Positions 1-8,896 of a stretch of 64,000 bases of DNA are shown in pieces. Location of the stretch: NCBI RefSeq assembly GCF_002252155.1, contig NZ_NEFD01000002.1, positions 1 to 64,000 on the forward strand. The letters run 5' to 3'. Source of the DNA: Wohlfahrtiimonas sp. G9077 (GTDB lineage Bacteria; Pseudomonadota; Gammaproteobacteria; Cardiobacteriales; Wohlfahrtiimonadaceae). A program made the translations under genes and the position numbers. Position 1 is the first letter of the stretch. Each line of letters begins with the position of its first letter. Below the pieces are notes generated by a model. The model did no database searches, had not been told where the DNA came from, and saw only the letters and a program-made list of their open reading frames with translations.

Positions 1-84
1 CCATTCCGAACTCAGAAGTGAAACGTAGCTGCGCCGATGATAGTGTGGGGCCTCCCCATGTGAAAGTAGGTCATCTCCAGGGCC
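1..84 (+). rRNA. rrf: 5S ribosomal RNA, 3' part
   Basis: The window opens inside a 5S rRNA gene. The conserved block CCGAACTCAGAAGTGAAACG and the later GATAGTGTGGGG and CTCCCCATGTGAAAGTAGG segments are in the order and spacing of gammaproteobacterial 5S rRNA. The 5' third lies outside the window. The exact 3' end (about 82-84) is estimated by analogy. A terminator follows at once, so this is the distal end of an rRNA operon. Confidence 0.93.
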
Positions 85-94
85 TAACATGAAT

Positions 95-125
95 AGCCCT
101 CTTCAAGCGAAGAGGGCTTTTTCAT
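95..125 (+). terminator. rRNA operon terminator
   Basis: AGCCCTCTTC and GAAGAGGGCT form a strong stem around a very short loop and are followed by a run of six T residues. It ends the rRNA operon before the exporter genes start at 282. Confidence 0.9.
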
Positions 126-281
126 TTGTCTAAAAAAAATAACCATCATCCAATGCATTCACCGGATGCATGCTGCAATGCAGTGCAATTGCCTTGAAGT
201 TAATAAATATCAGTCGATAACTTGTTCGGCTATACTATAATAACTAAATCAAACGATTAAATATAACTTTAGGAAAATACT

Positions 282-1268
282 ATGCAGAAAATGACGCGTA
301 CATTATTGGGCTTAGGTGCACTGTTTATTGCCCTCATTGTGGTGCTATATTTAGTGGCCACACAACAAAAAGAGTTTGTGCTTCAAGGTGAGGTTGAGGC
401 GAATCGTGTGGACATCTCCGTGCGTGTACAAGGGCGTGCGAAAGAGGTTTTTTATGATCTTGGGGATAATGTTAAAGAAGGCGATACGCTCGTCATTTTA
501 GAAAATCCTGCAATGATTGCCCAGCAAATTACAGCCGAAGCACAATATAATGTGGCCAAAGCGAATCGTGATGTGGCCTACAGTACGCGTCCTGAACAAA
601 TTGAAATCCAAAAAGCATTACTTGCTTCTGCTGAAGATGGCGTGACATTGGCAAAACAGAGTTTTGACCGCGTACAAAAAGCCATTCAAAAGGGCGGTGT
701 CTCTCAACAAGTGTTTGATGAAGCCAAAACCTCTTATGAAGTGGCATTGAAAGATAAATTGGCCGCTGAAGCCAGCTTGCAATTGGCAGAAAATGGCGCG
801 AGCATTGAAACGAAGCATTTAGCGGATGCACAAGTGGCGCAAGCAAAAGCAGCTTTGAATCAAGTCAATACAGATGTGGATACGTTAATTGTTAAAGCCA
901 CCGCCAATGGTCAAGTGACAGCTAAAGTGGCAGAAGTGGGGCAGTTATACAATCCGGGTACGCCGCTGTATTCATTGATTGATTTAACAGACATGTGGGT
1001 GACGTTTAACATTCGTGAAGATTTTTTACGCGCTGCGAAAATTGGTGATGTGTTTGAGGTGGAAATTCCTGCCCTCAAAGAGACAGTGGAAGTGAAAATC
1101 ACGGCATTGAATGCTTTAGGGCAATATGCCAACTGGCGTGCGACCAAAGCCACTGGTGAATTTGATTTACGTACGTTTGAAGTGCGTGCCAAACCCATTA
1201 AAAATATCGAGGCATTGCGCCCGGGTATGAGTGTGATTGCGAAGTGGAACACACGCAAAGCTCAATAG
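282..1268 (+). CDS. HlyD/EmrA-type membrane fusion protein
   Basis: A 328-residue periplasmic adaptor subunit of an exporter. Residues about 8-27 form one N-terminal membrane anchor. A biotinyl/lipoyl-like half-motif follows (about 33-70, containing VRVQGRAKEVFYDLGDNVKEG), then a long alpha-helical hairpin rich in Ala, Gln and Glu (about 80-190). The second lipoyl half and beta-barrel come next (ATANGQVTAKVAEVGQLYNPG, then DMWVTFNIREDFL). The start has an AGGA Shine-Dalgarno. It heads a three-gene operon with two ABC-2 permeases 10 nt downstream, as in YhiI/YbhG-type systems. The adaptor would link the inner-membrane permeases to an outer-membrane channel. Substrate unknown. Confidence 0.85.
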   Translation: MQKMTRTLLGLGALFIALIVVLYLVATQQKEFVLQGEVEANRVDISVRVQGRAKEVFYDLGDNVKEGDTLVILENPAMIAQQITAEAQYNVAKANRDVAYSTRPEQIEIQKALLASAEDGVTLAKQSFDRVQKAIQKGGVSQQVFDEAKTSYEVALKDKLAAEASLQLAENGASIETKHLADAQVAQAKAALNQVNTDVDTLIVKATANGQVTAKVAEVGQLYNPGTPLYSLIDLTDMWVTFNIREDFLRAAKIGDVFEVEIPALKETVEVKITALNALGQYANWRATKATGEFDLRTFEVRAKPIKNIEALRPGMSVIAKWNTRKAQ

Positions 1269-1278
1269 GGCGGTCATT

Positions 1279-2475
1279 ATGAAAACTCCAATCACTAAAA
1301 CACAGGCGCAAAACAGCTTTTTCTTTGGCTTTTGGCGAGAGTGGAAGATCATTGGCCGATCAAAACCGCTGTTTGCCTCTGTGTTTCTTTATCCGCTGAT
1401 TGTCATTTTTGGCATGATGTACATGTTCAATGCCGAGGTCATTAATCGGGTGCCCATTACGGTGGTGGATCTTGACAATACATCAACCTCACGCAGTCTC
1501 ATTCAACATGTGTCAGCATCTCCATCGATTTCGGTTGCGATGCGCAATGACAATTTAAGCGATGCAAAAACGGCACTTCTTAAAGGCGATATTTTTGGGA
1601 TTTTATTGATCCCGAATGATTTTGAAAAACGCATGCTCGGCAACCTTCAGCCAGAGATTACGGGCTTTTCGAATCTGCAATATATGGCACTTGGCAATGT
1701 ATTGAAGGTAGGATTCACACAAGCATTTGGCTCAAGTTTAATGGCAATGCAGGCTGAGCGCTTGACGACGCAAGGGGTGACTGCACAATTGGCGATGAAG
1801 GAATTATCACCTGTTGCCGCAGACATGCACCCTGTTTTTAACCCCACGCTCAACTATGTGTATACCTTAGTCAATGGCATCGTGCCGACGATCTTACAGA
1901 TCATTGTGATGCTCTCCATTGCTTATACCACGGTGCAAGATAAATATGGGCAGCTCGGTGTACTTGGCATTTTACGCATGAACAACAATAGCGTATTTCA
2001 GTTTGTGGTCAATAAGATTGCGCCGTATACCTTGATCTTTTTGATGTCGCTGTTCACGCTCGACATAGGGTTGATGTTCTTTTTTCAATTGCCTCTTCGT
2101 GGTTCTTTGTTGTGGGAGATTTTGGCATCCTTTACTTTCATCACCAGCGCATCTTTGTGTGCCATTGTGCTGACTTTATGGTTGCCACAGCGCTCTTTAA
2201 ACTATGGTTCGGTGAGTATTTTTGCGTCCCCAGCCTTCGGGTTTACAGGGTTATTTTATCCACGCATGTCGATGGATTTATTTGCCCAAATTTGGGGCTC
2301 AATTCTGCCAATCACTTGGTACATTGAGGCGCGCTTAGATCAAACATTGCGTGATGCAGGTTTGCTCACTTCTCTTAAATCCATCATTGCGATGATGCTG
2401 ATTGGCATCGTGGCTTATGGTTTGATTGTGCTGCGTGTGGCATTACTGAAAAAAGCGGAGGCAAAACATGCTTAA
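1279..2475 (+). CDS. ABC-2 type transporter permease (first of two)
   Basis: 398 residues with the YhhJ/YbhR architecture: one membrane helix near residues 28-50, a large extracytoplasmic domain opening with VPITVVDLDNTSTSR, and about five C-terminal helices. The ATG at 1279 is chosen over an in-frame upstream ATG because AGGG lies just before it and the longer version would overlap the adaptor gene. It overlaps the next permease by 8 nt, so the two are translationally coupled and probably form a heterodimeric channel. No ATP-binding cassette gene accompanies them. Confidence 0.85.
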   Translation: MKTPITKTQAQNSFFFGFWREWKIIGRSKPLFASVFLYPLIVIFGMMYMFNAEVINRVPITVVDLDNTSTSRSLIQHVSASPSISVAMRNDNLSDAKTALLKGDIFGILLIPNDFEKRMLGNLQPEITGFSNLQYMALGNVLKVGFTQAFGSSLMAMQAERLTTQGVTAQLAMKELSPVAADMHPVFNPTLNYVYTLVNGIVPTILQIIVMLSIAYTTVQDKYGQLGVLGILRMNNNSVFQFVVNKIAPYTLIFLMSLFTLDIGLMFFFQLPLRGSLLWEILASFTFITSASLCAIVLTLWLPQRSLNYGSVSIFASPAFGFTGLFYPRMSMDLFAQIWGSILPITWYIEARLDQTLRDAGLLTSLKSIIAMMLIGIVAYGLIVLRVALLKKAEAKHA

Positions 2476-3652
2476 GTTGATATTTGCCGTGATGATCAAT
2501 GAGCTCAAGCGATTGCTGCGCGTCAAAGAGGTTTCCTCTGTTTTGATCATTGGCTTGGTGACCTATTTTTTCTTCTATCCATTGCCTTACAACAATGAAG
2601 AGGTGCGCGATGTGCCCATTGCAGTGATGGATCAGAACAAAACCACCATGAGCCGTGAATTGCTGCGCATGTTAGATGCCACCGATTCATTAAAAATTGT
2701 GGATCATGTGGAAAATTTAGGCGAGGCAAAAGAGCTTCTGAAACAACGTAAAATTTATGGGATTGTGGTGATTCCATTTGAGTTTGAGCAAAACATTCTC
2801 AAAGGCCGTAGAGATGCCGTCGTATTTTATGGGGATGCCAGTTATGTGATGATCTACAATGGCGCAGCCAATGCTGTGTCTTCTGTAGTGATGGCAACGA
2901 ATAAAAAGATTCTCGTGGATAAGCAAATTGCCATGGGCGTTGATCCTGCCATTGCCCAAGGCAACAGCGCACCTTTTAATCCTGTGACGGTGGATCTGTT
3001 TAACCCGCAATCAGGTTATGCCACTTACATCATTCCGCCGGCGTATGTATTGATTTTGAATCAAAGCATGTGGATTGGGATTATGTTGGCATGTATTTTA
3101 AGCCGCCGTTCGGAGTTTGATCTGACATGGCTTGCAACGCCTGATCGCTCTACGGCACAATTGGCATTTGCAGCGCTGGCCGGCCGCTATTTAGCGTATC
3201 TATTTTACGCTTATTTTGGTTATTGGATCTTTATGCTCTTTGCGCCATATTGGTATCAATTGCCGCGTTTAAGTGACATTCTCTCATTGGCGATTTTTGG
3301 CATGTTTTTCTTAAGTGCCATCATTTTCTTAGCGCTTGCCATGTCGAGTATTTTTAAGAAAATGGACAATGTTTTCTTATTGATGTTGCCATTTAGTATG
3401 ATTTTCTTCTTCTTTTCTGGAATTTCTTGGCCACAATATTTAATGCCGGATCTCTTTTTGGGCATCGCACGCATTTTACCTTCAACCTCTGCAATTGAAG
3501 GGTTGGTACATATGAATCAAATGGGCGCTTCCCTAAAAGAGGTGGAATTTCAGCTCATGAATTTGGCCATTTTGATTGTGATTTATGGTTTATTGGCATA
3601 TGGCGTCTTTTATCGTTATGTTTTGAAGTTAAAAGCGCAGCCATCGGCATAA
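2468..3652 (+). CDS. ABC-2 type transporter permease (second of two)
   Basis: 394 residues with the same layout as the preceding permease: an N-terminal helix, a soluble domain beginning with VPIAVMDQNKTTMSRELL, then a cluster of C-terminal helices with the FSGISWPQ segment typical of ABC-2 permeases. The start codon lies inside the end of the upstream gene. This is the last gene of the operon, followed by a terminator. The pair would make the transmembrane part of a multidrug or macromolecule exporter; the energising ATPase must be encoded elsewhere or be absent. Confidence 0.83.
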   Translation: MLKLIFAVMINELKRLLRVKEVSSVLIIGLVTYFFFYPLPYNNEEVRDVPIAVMDQNKTTMSRELLRMLDATDSLKIVDHVENLGEAKELLKQRKIYGIVVIPFEFEQNILKGRRDAVVFYGDASYVMIYNGAANAVSSVVMATNKKILVDKQIAMGVDPAIAQGNSAPFNPVTVDLFNPQSGYATYIIPPAYVLILNQSMWIGIMLACILSRRSEFDLTWLATPDRSTAQLAFAALAGRYLAYLFYAYFGYWIFMLFAPYWYQLPRLSDILSLAIFGMFFLSAIIFLALAMSSIFKKMDNVFLLMLPFSMIFFFFSGISWPQYLMPDLFLGIARILPSTSAIEGLVHMNQMGASLKEVEFQLMNLAILIVIYGLLAYGVFYRYVLKLKAQPSA

Positions 3653-3678
3653 TTTTGTCAAAAATTAAGAAAATATCG

Positions 3679-3709
3679 CGCTCTTTGCCATCGACAAAGA
3701 GCGTTTTTT
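3679..3709 (+). terminator. Terminator of the exporter operon
   Basis: A perfect 9-bp stem, CGCTCTTTG with CAAAGAGCG, around a 7-nt loop, followed by six T residues. Confidence 0.88.
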
Positions 3710-3773
3710 ATTTTTTCAGGTATAATATTTGCCCTTTGGCTATAAGCCGTGATCCCCTGTAAGGATGAGACAA

Positions 3774-5201
3774 ATGACACAAAGACAAGTTGAATTATTA
3801 GCGCCTGCGGGCACCTTTGAGAATTTACGTTACGCCTTTGCCTTTGGCGCAGATGCTGTATATGCAGGTTTACCACGTTACAGCTTGCGTGTGCGCAACA
3901 ATGACTTTAAAAATGAAGAACGCATGAAAATGGGGATTGATTATGCCCATGAACATGGCAAAAAATTGTTTGTGGCGTTAAATACAATGCCGCATGGCGC
4001 AAAACTCAAAACCTTCGTGGATGATTTAGCACCCATCATTGATTTAGGTCCCGATGCTTTGATCATGGCGGATCCAGGTTTAATCATGATGGTGCGTGAA
4101 CGCTGGCCTGACATGGACATTCATTTGTCTGTACAATCGAATGCTGTGAACAGCGCAACGGTTAAATTTTGGCAAAAACAGGGTTTAACGCGCGTGATTT
4201 TGTCTCGTGAGCTCTCTTTAAATGAGATTCATGAAATCCGTCAAGAGTGCCCAGACATGGAATTAGAAGTGTTTGTGCATGGTGCATTGTGCATTGCCTA
4301 TTCTGGCCGCTGCTTATTATCCGGTTACTTTAATCACCGTGATGCGAACCAAGGCACGTGTACAAATGCATGTCGTTGGAACTATGGTTTAACGGATGCC
4401 AAAGAAACACCTGAAGGTGAACTCATCCCAAAAAATGCAGATTTGGTGAACATTTACACATCCGCCAGTGGCCATGTGCAACCAAAAACTGATGATCCAA
4501 TGAAATATCTTCAAGATGAATTGAACCGCTCTGCGTTTGATGCGCCGGAAGGTTACAATCCACATCCAGAAGCGGATCGCTCTTATCTCATTCAAGAGAA
4601 CAATCAGCGCAAAGGCGAATGGATGGAGATCAGTGAAGATGAAAATGGCACTTACATCATGAACTCCCGTGATTTACGCGCGATTCATCATGTACAGCGT
4701 TTGATTGAAATCGGCGTGGACTCTTTGAAAATCGAAGGTCGCACCAAATCGCATTATTATGTGGCACGTACAGCGCAATTGTATCGCCAAGCCATTAACG
4801 ATGCGATCGCAGGCCGTGAATTTAATCCAGAATTGTATGGCAAACTAGATGGCTTAGCGAACCGTGGTTACACGGAAGGTTTCTTGCAACGCCATATGCC
4901 GCATGCTTACCAAAACTATTTAACGGGCAACAGCATTCACTCTCGTCAGCAATATGTGGCAGAAGTGAAATCCTATGATCCTGAAACAGGCATTGCTGTG
5001 TTAGAAGCGAAGAACAAATTTGGTACAGGCGATCGCGTTGAGATCATCAATCAGCATGGCAACCGTGAAGTGGTGATCGGTGAGATGAAAAATGATAAAG
5101 GCGAAGTGATCGAAGTGGCCAAAGGTTCAGGTTACATTGTGCATGTGAACATTGGGCCAGTGGATGACATGACGATGATTGCCCGTTATTTGTATGAATA
5201 A
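3774..5201 (+). CDS. trhP: U32-family tRNA hydroxylation protein TrhP (YegQ)
   Basis: 475 residues closely resembling E. coli YegQ/TrhP, the U32 'peptidase' family protein needed for prephenate-dependent 5-hydroxyuridine formation at tRNA position 34. Visible landmarks are ELLAPAGTFENLRYAFAFGA at the N-terminus, LVHGALC-like FVHGALCIAYSGRCLLSGY, the cysteine pair in NQGTCTNACRW, and SLKIEGRTKSHYY. An in-frame ATG at 3765 would overlap the Shine-Dalgarno; AAGGA at 3761-3765 is 8 nt before the ATG at 3774, which is therefore preferred. Monocistronic, with its own terminator. Confidence 0.92.
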   Translation: MTQRQVELLAPAGTFENLRYAFAFGADAVYAGLPRYSLRVRNNDFKNEERMKMGIDYAHEHGKKLFVALNTMPHGAKLKTFVDDLAPIIDLGPDALIMADPGLIMMVRERWPDMDIHLSVQSNAVNSATVKFWQKQGLTRVILSRELSLNEIHEIRQECPDMELEVFVHGALCIAYSGRCLLSGYFNHRDANQGTCTNACRWNYGLTDAKETPEGELIPKNADLVNIYTSASGHVQPKTDDPMKYLQDELNRSAFDAPEGYNPHPEADRSYLIQENNQRKGEWMEISEDENGTYIMNSRDLRAIHHVQRLIEIGVDSLKIEGRTKSHYYVARTAQLYRQAINDAIAGREFNPELYGKLDGLANRGYTEGFLQRHMPHAYQNYLTGNSIHSRQQYVAEVKSYDPETGIAVLEAKNKFGTGDRVEIINQHGNREVVIGEMKNDKGEVIEVAKGSGYIVHVNIGPVDDMTMIARYLYE

Positions 5202-5229
5202 TTCATCTGATTGATGAGACAACAATGAA

Positions 5230-5257
5230 AAACCTTGGTGAAAACCAAGGTTTTTTT
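5230..5257 (+). terminator. Terminator of trhP
   Basis: AAACCTTGGT and ACCAAGGTTT form a 10-bp stem with a GAAA loop and end in seven T residues. Confidence 0.9.
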
Positions 5258-5295
5258 GTATCTGACGCAATAATGTATCGAATTTGTAGCTAAAG

Positions 5296-5326
5296 TGTTG
5301 CATGCAACATATCACTATGCTATAAA
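5296..5326 (+). promoter_or_regulatory. Operator palindrome overlapping a sigma-70-like promoter facing into csiR antisense
   Basis: TGTTGCATGCAACA at 5296-5309 is a perfect 14-bp palindrome. Within it TTGCAT (5298-5303) is followed after exactly 17 nt by TATAAA (5321-5326), a good -35/-10 pair on the plus strand. The same palindrome occurs at the permease-gabTD promoter and, with two changes, upstream of csiD. It is therefore probably the operator of the adjacent GntR-family regulator. The promoter points away from trhP, through csiR in antisense, toward lhgO. Confidence 0.6.
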
Positions 5327-5359
5327 TTATTGAAGAGAAAGCATGGGCGGTTAAATGAC

Positions 5360-6070
5360 TTATTTATGAATCCATGAAAACTGACTCAAAAGATCAGGAT
5401 CTAACCAATCATCTCTCTTTTTCGCTTCTTGTGTGATTAACATATTAGCGGTGTTGATAATGTGACGTTTCATCGCCCGTTCTGCGGCATCGGCATCTTG
5501 CTTTAAGATGGCTTGATGAATCTCTTCATGATCAGCGAATGCTTCCATACACGTGCGAGAATGAGGAATGGTGCTAGGGCCAGTCAAAAGAACAGAGTTG
5601 CGAGTATTTTCAATAATCATTAAAGCACGATCAATGTGCGCAGCTTCTAATAAGGCAGAGTGATAATCCTTATCTGCTTTCAATGTTTCTTTGGCATCAT
5701 CTTTTTGAGCAGCAGCGGCGAAATTATCATACGCGGCGACGATCTGTTTAAGATCTTCATCTGTGCGTGATAAAGCAGCTTTACGAATGAGGGGCACTTC
5801 AAGCATCAAACGGATCTGGAAAGATTCAATGAGCTCTTGAAGTGAGGTTGGCAAAATGCGAATCCCACGATTGCGTTCAATGCGCACAAGGCCAATGGCG
5901 GCCAATTGTTGTGCAGCTTCACGCACAGGGGTTCGAGAGGCGCCAATCCATTCTCCAATTTCTGTTGCTGAATACAGTTTTCCGGGCTCAAGAACGCCAT
6001 TGAGAATGGCGTCACGAAGAAGATCAAATGCTTGGTCAGAAAGATTCTCTATTTTTTTTAGTTTTTTCAT
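5360..6070 (-). CDS. csiR: GntR-family (FCD subfamily) regulator, CsiR-like
   Basis: 236 residues. The N-terminal winged helix-turn-helix (about 10-75) contains GEWIGASRTPVREAAQQLAA, the GntR signature. The C-terminal all-helical FCD ligand domain (about 85-220) has the usual acidic and histidine positions (KDYHSALLEAAH, HEEIHQAIL, RHI). It is divergent from lhgO with only 32 nt between start codons. In E. coli and Pseudomonas CsiR represses csiD-lhgO genes and responds to glutarate; neighbourhood and family suggest that role here. The repeated TGTTGCATGCAACA palindromes near lhgO, the gab operon and csiD are its likely sites. Assignment as CsiR rests on context. Confidence 0.8.
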   Translation of the reverse strand: MKKLKKIENLSDQAFDLLRDAILNGVLEPGKLYSATEIGEWIGASRTPVREAAQQLAAIGLVRIERNRGIRILPTSLQELIESFQIRLMLEVPLIRKAALSRTDEDLKQIVAAYDNFAAAAQKDDAKETLKADKDYHSALLEAAHIDRALMIIENTRNSVLLTGPSTIPHSRTCMEAFADHEEIHQAILKQDADAAERAMKRHIINTANMLITQEAKKRDDWLDPDLLSQFSWIHK

Positions 6071-6102
6071 GTTGTATAACGCATAGTAAAAAGGAGATTG
6101 AT

Positions 6103-7317
6103 GTGTCTGTTGTCAAGTATACAGTAATTGGGGGGGGAATTAATGGATTGGCCGTTGCAAGACAATTATTGCTCGATCATCCGGATGCCAAAGTGACACT
6201 GTTTGAAAAAGAAGCGAGCGTGGCTCAGCATCAAACCAGCCATAATTCCGGTGTGGTACACGCAGGATTATACTATGCAAAGGGCAGTTTGAAGGCAAGA
6301 TTATGCCGTCGCGGTGTGCATTTAATTCGCGAATACTGTCAAACACACAATTTACCTTACGATGAATGCGGCAAAGTTGTGGTTGCCCTCAATGCCGTTG
6401 AAGAAGAGCGTTTACAGCGTTTATACAAAATTGCGTTAGACAATGAAGTGCCGGATGTGCGCATGCTCTATGGCGATGAAATTAAAGAAGTGGAACCCAA
6501 TTGCATTGGCGTGGCAGCGCTGCATTCCCCAACAACTGCCATTGTGAGCTATGAAGCGATTGCCAAAAAAATCGCCGAAGAGATTGAATCATTAGGTGGC
6601 ACCATTCATTTAAGTTCAGAAGTGGAAGCCCTTAAAAATGAAGCAGGCGGCATTCGCGTCATTTTAAAAGACGGTAAAGCTTATGAAGAAACCTTTGATT
6701 ATGCGGTGAGCTGTTCAGGTTTACAGTCGGATCGTTTAGCGATCAATTCAGGGGATGAGGCATCGCCTAAAATTGTGCCCTTCTTTGGGCAATACTTTGT
6801 GTTAGATGATGAGTTCACGCATGATGTGAAAGGCCTCATTTATCCAGTGCCAGATCCTAAATACCCATTTTTGGGCGTACATTTCACCAAGCGCATCGAT
6901 GGCAAAATGACGATTGGCCCGAACGCGTTTTTATCCTTTGGCCGCGAAAATTACACCGGTAAAAACTTCAATGCCAAAGACATTTTTGATTATTTAACTT
7001 ACCCAGGTTTTTGGAAATTTTCCCTTCGCAATTTACCTGCGGCGGTGCGTGAATCTAAAACTGTGCTCAGTAAACAAAGTTTTATTGATGAAGCCACAAA
7101 ATATGTGCCATCCCTTTCTAAAATGACGGTGCAACCGGCTACGCGCGGCATTCGAGCCCAAGCCATGAACAAAGATGGCAGCTTAGTGGATGACTTTGTG
7201 GTGCGTAAAGAGGGCAACATTACGCACATTCGCAATGCACCATCACCGGGTGCAACATCATCAATGGCGATTGCTGAATACATCGTGCGCGAAGTGATGC
7301 CGCAGCCACAAGCTTAA
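6103..7317 (+). CDS. lhgO: L-2-hydroxyglutarate oxidase LhgO
   Basis: 404 residues of the FAD-dependent DAO family. The N-terminal dinucleotide fold reads YTVIGGGINGLAVARQL and is followed by the LhgO-type segment HNSGVVHAGLYYAKGS. The C-terminal half carries PATRGIRAQ. It oxidises L-2-hydroxyglutarate to 2-oxoglutarate and passes electrons to the quinone pool, completing the glutarate hydroxylation route begun by CsiD. The start is taken as GTG at 6103, 6 nt after AAGGAG; the nearest ATG (6101) is out of frame. No convincing promoter lies in the 32-nt gap to csiR, so transcription probably begins inside or beyond csiR. Confidence 0.9.
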   Translation: MSVVKYTVIGGGINGLAVARQLLLDHPDAKVTLFEKEASVAQHQTSHNSGVVHAGLYYAKGSLKARLCRRGVHLIREYCQTHNLPYDECGKVVVALNAVEEERLQRLYKIALDNEVPDVRMLYGDEIKEVEPNCIGVAALHSPTTAIVSYEAIAKKIAEEIESLGGTIHLSSEVEALKNEAGGIRVILKDGKAYEETFDYAVSCSGLQSDRLAINSGDEASPKIVPFFGQYFVLDDEFTHDVKGLIYPVPDPKYPFLGVHFTKRIDGKMTIGPNAFLSFGRENYTGKNFNAKDIFDYLTYPGFWKFSLRNLPAAVRESKTVLSKQSFIDEATKYVPSLSKMTVQPATRGIRAQAMNKDGSLVDDFVVRKEGNITHIRNAPSPGATSSMAIAEYIVREVMPQPQA

Positions 7318-7370
7318 TCAATTTTATAGCATTACATTAAGGTTATACAAGAATCCATAGTCGTCGTGTT

Positions 7371-7417
7371 GCTGAATGCAGGGTTGGCACAATACAATCC
7401 TCATTCAGCTTTTTTTT
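7371..7417 (+). terminator. Terminator of lhgO
   Basis: GCTGAATG pairs with CATTCAGC and an inner GGGTTG pairs with CAATCC, giving a long interrupted hairpin directly followed by eight T residues. Confidence 0.8.
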
Positions 7418-7450
7418 GCGTGCTTTTTGTATCATTCATTCAGCGTCCAT

Positions 7451-7478
7451 AAAAAAAGAGCGGCAGAGCCGCTCTTTT
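7451..7478 (-). terminator. Terminator of the gab operon (probably bidirectional)
   Basis: AAAGAGCGGC, AGA loop, GCCGCTCTTT. On the minus strand the stem is followed by seven T residues. It sits 15 nt past the gabD stop codon, between convergent lhgO and gabD. Confidence 0.85.
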
Positions 7479-7492
7479 ATCGTGATCCTCAA

Positions 7493-8881
7493 TTATAGCT
7501 GACCAATGGAGAGATATTTGGTCTCTAAATAAGGTTCAATCCCTTCAATGCCGCCCTCACGACCAAGGCCGCTCTCTTTAAAGCCACCAAATGGCACTTG
7601 TGCCAATGTTGGTAAACCATCATTCCAACCCACAATACCAAAATCTAAATGATCTTGTAGATAGATACCGCGCTTATAATTGTCAGTAAAGAAGTAAGCC
7701 GCTAAGCCAAACGGCGTGCCATTGGCAATCTTAATGGCTTCATCTAAATCATTGTAAGCGATGATTGGTGCAACAGGGCCAAAGGTTTCTTCAGACATGA
7801 TGTCCATCTCAAGGGTAACGTTGCCAAGTACCGTTGGCGTCACAAAGTATGTGCCTTTTGCTTCATCGGCCAAACCTTCGCCACCGGCGAGCACAGTTGC
7901 CCCTTTTGCTTTGGCATCATTGATTTGTTCGATCACCTTGTCATAACCTTTTTTATTGATCAAAGGCCCAACATCGGTTGTGGCATCCATGCCATTGCCC
8001 ACTTTCAGCGCTTTGGCAGCCGCTGTGAATTTTTCTGTAAATTCAGCAATCACAGCTTCGTGCACGATGAAACGGTTGGCGCAAATGCATGTTTGTCCGG
8101 CATTACGGAATTTAGAGGCAATCGCTTGAGTGATCACAAAATCAATGTCAGCATCTTCACACACGATGAAAGGCGCATGACCGCCTAACTCCATTGACAT
8201 GTGTTTGACGGTGGCGGCGCTTTCACTGATGAGGCGCTTACCAACAGGCGTTGAACCTGTGAAGGTGATTTTGCGCACATAGGGGCTTGCTGTAAATACA
8301 GGACCCACTGCGGAGCCTGCGCCAATCACACATTGTACAACATCTTGAGGGAAGCCTGCTTCGTGCGCAAGTTCCACCAAACGGATCATGGTCAATGGCG
8401 TATCTTCAGCGGGTTTAACGATGAAGGTGCAGCCTGCTGCGAGCGCAGGACCTGCTTTACGCGTCATCATGGCCGCAGGGAAGTTCCACGGCGTAATGGC
8501 TGCCACTTGGCCAATGGCTTGGCGCGTCACCAATAAACGTTTATTGGTGGTGGAAGCTGGAATGGTGCGACCATAAATGCGTTTGGCTTCTTCTGCATAC
8601 CACGTTAAGTAGCTGACGGCATTGATCAATTCACCAATGGATTCACGCAACGGTTTACCATTTTCTTCCGTCATGATTTTTGCCACTTCATCTTGATGGG
8701 CTAAAATCAATTCCGCCCAGCGATTTAACAGGGCAGCACGCTCATACACAGAGGTGTTTTTCCATGTTTGAAAGGCGGCATGTCCTGCTTTTAATTTCGC
8801 TTCAATGGCATCTGTGGCATCCATCGCTAAAGTGGCCAATAGATCACCCGTTGCCGGGTTAAATACTTTTAATTCACTCAT
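7493..8881 (-). CDS. gabD: Succinate/glutarate-semialdehyde dehydrogenase GabD
   Basis: 462 residues of the aldehyde dehydrogenase family. Visible elements are [20 protein letters not shown] (NAD(P)-fold entry), FTGSTPVGK, the catalytic glutamate in MELGGHAPF, and the nucleophilic cysteine in [12 protein letters not shown]. It oxidises succinate semialdehyde to succinate and, in lysine-degrading bacteria, glutarate semialdehyde to glutarate, which would link it to csiD and lhgO. It is the last gene of the permease-gabT-gabD operon, 15 nt after gabT, with its own terminator. Coenzyme preference cannot be read safely. Confidence 0.93.
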   Translation of the reverse strand: MSELKVFNPATGDLLATLAMDATDAIEAKLKAGHAAFQTWKNTSVYERAALLNRWAELILAHQDEVAKIMTEENGKPLRESIGELINAVSYLTWYAEEAKRIYGRTIPASTTNKRLLVTRQAIGQVAAITPWNFPAAMMTRKAGPALAAGCTFIVKPAEDTPLTMIRLVELAHEAGFPQDVVQCVIGAGSAVGPVFTASPYVRKITFTGSTPVGKRLISESAATVKHMSMELGGHAPFIVCEDADIDFVITQAIASKFRNAGQTCICANRFIVHEAVIAEFTEKFTAAAKALKVGNGMDATTDVGPLINKKGYDKVIEQINDAKAKGATVLAGGEGLADEAKGTYFVTPTVLGNVTLEMDIMSEETFGPVAPIIAYNDLDEAIKIANGTPFGLAAYFFTDNYKRGIYLQDHLDFGIVGWNDGLPTLAQVPFGGFKESGLGREGGIEGIEPYLETKYLSIGQL

Positions 8882-8896
8882 TGATCCCGATCCTTT

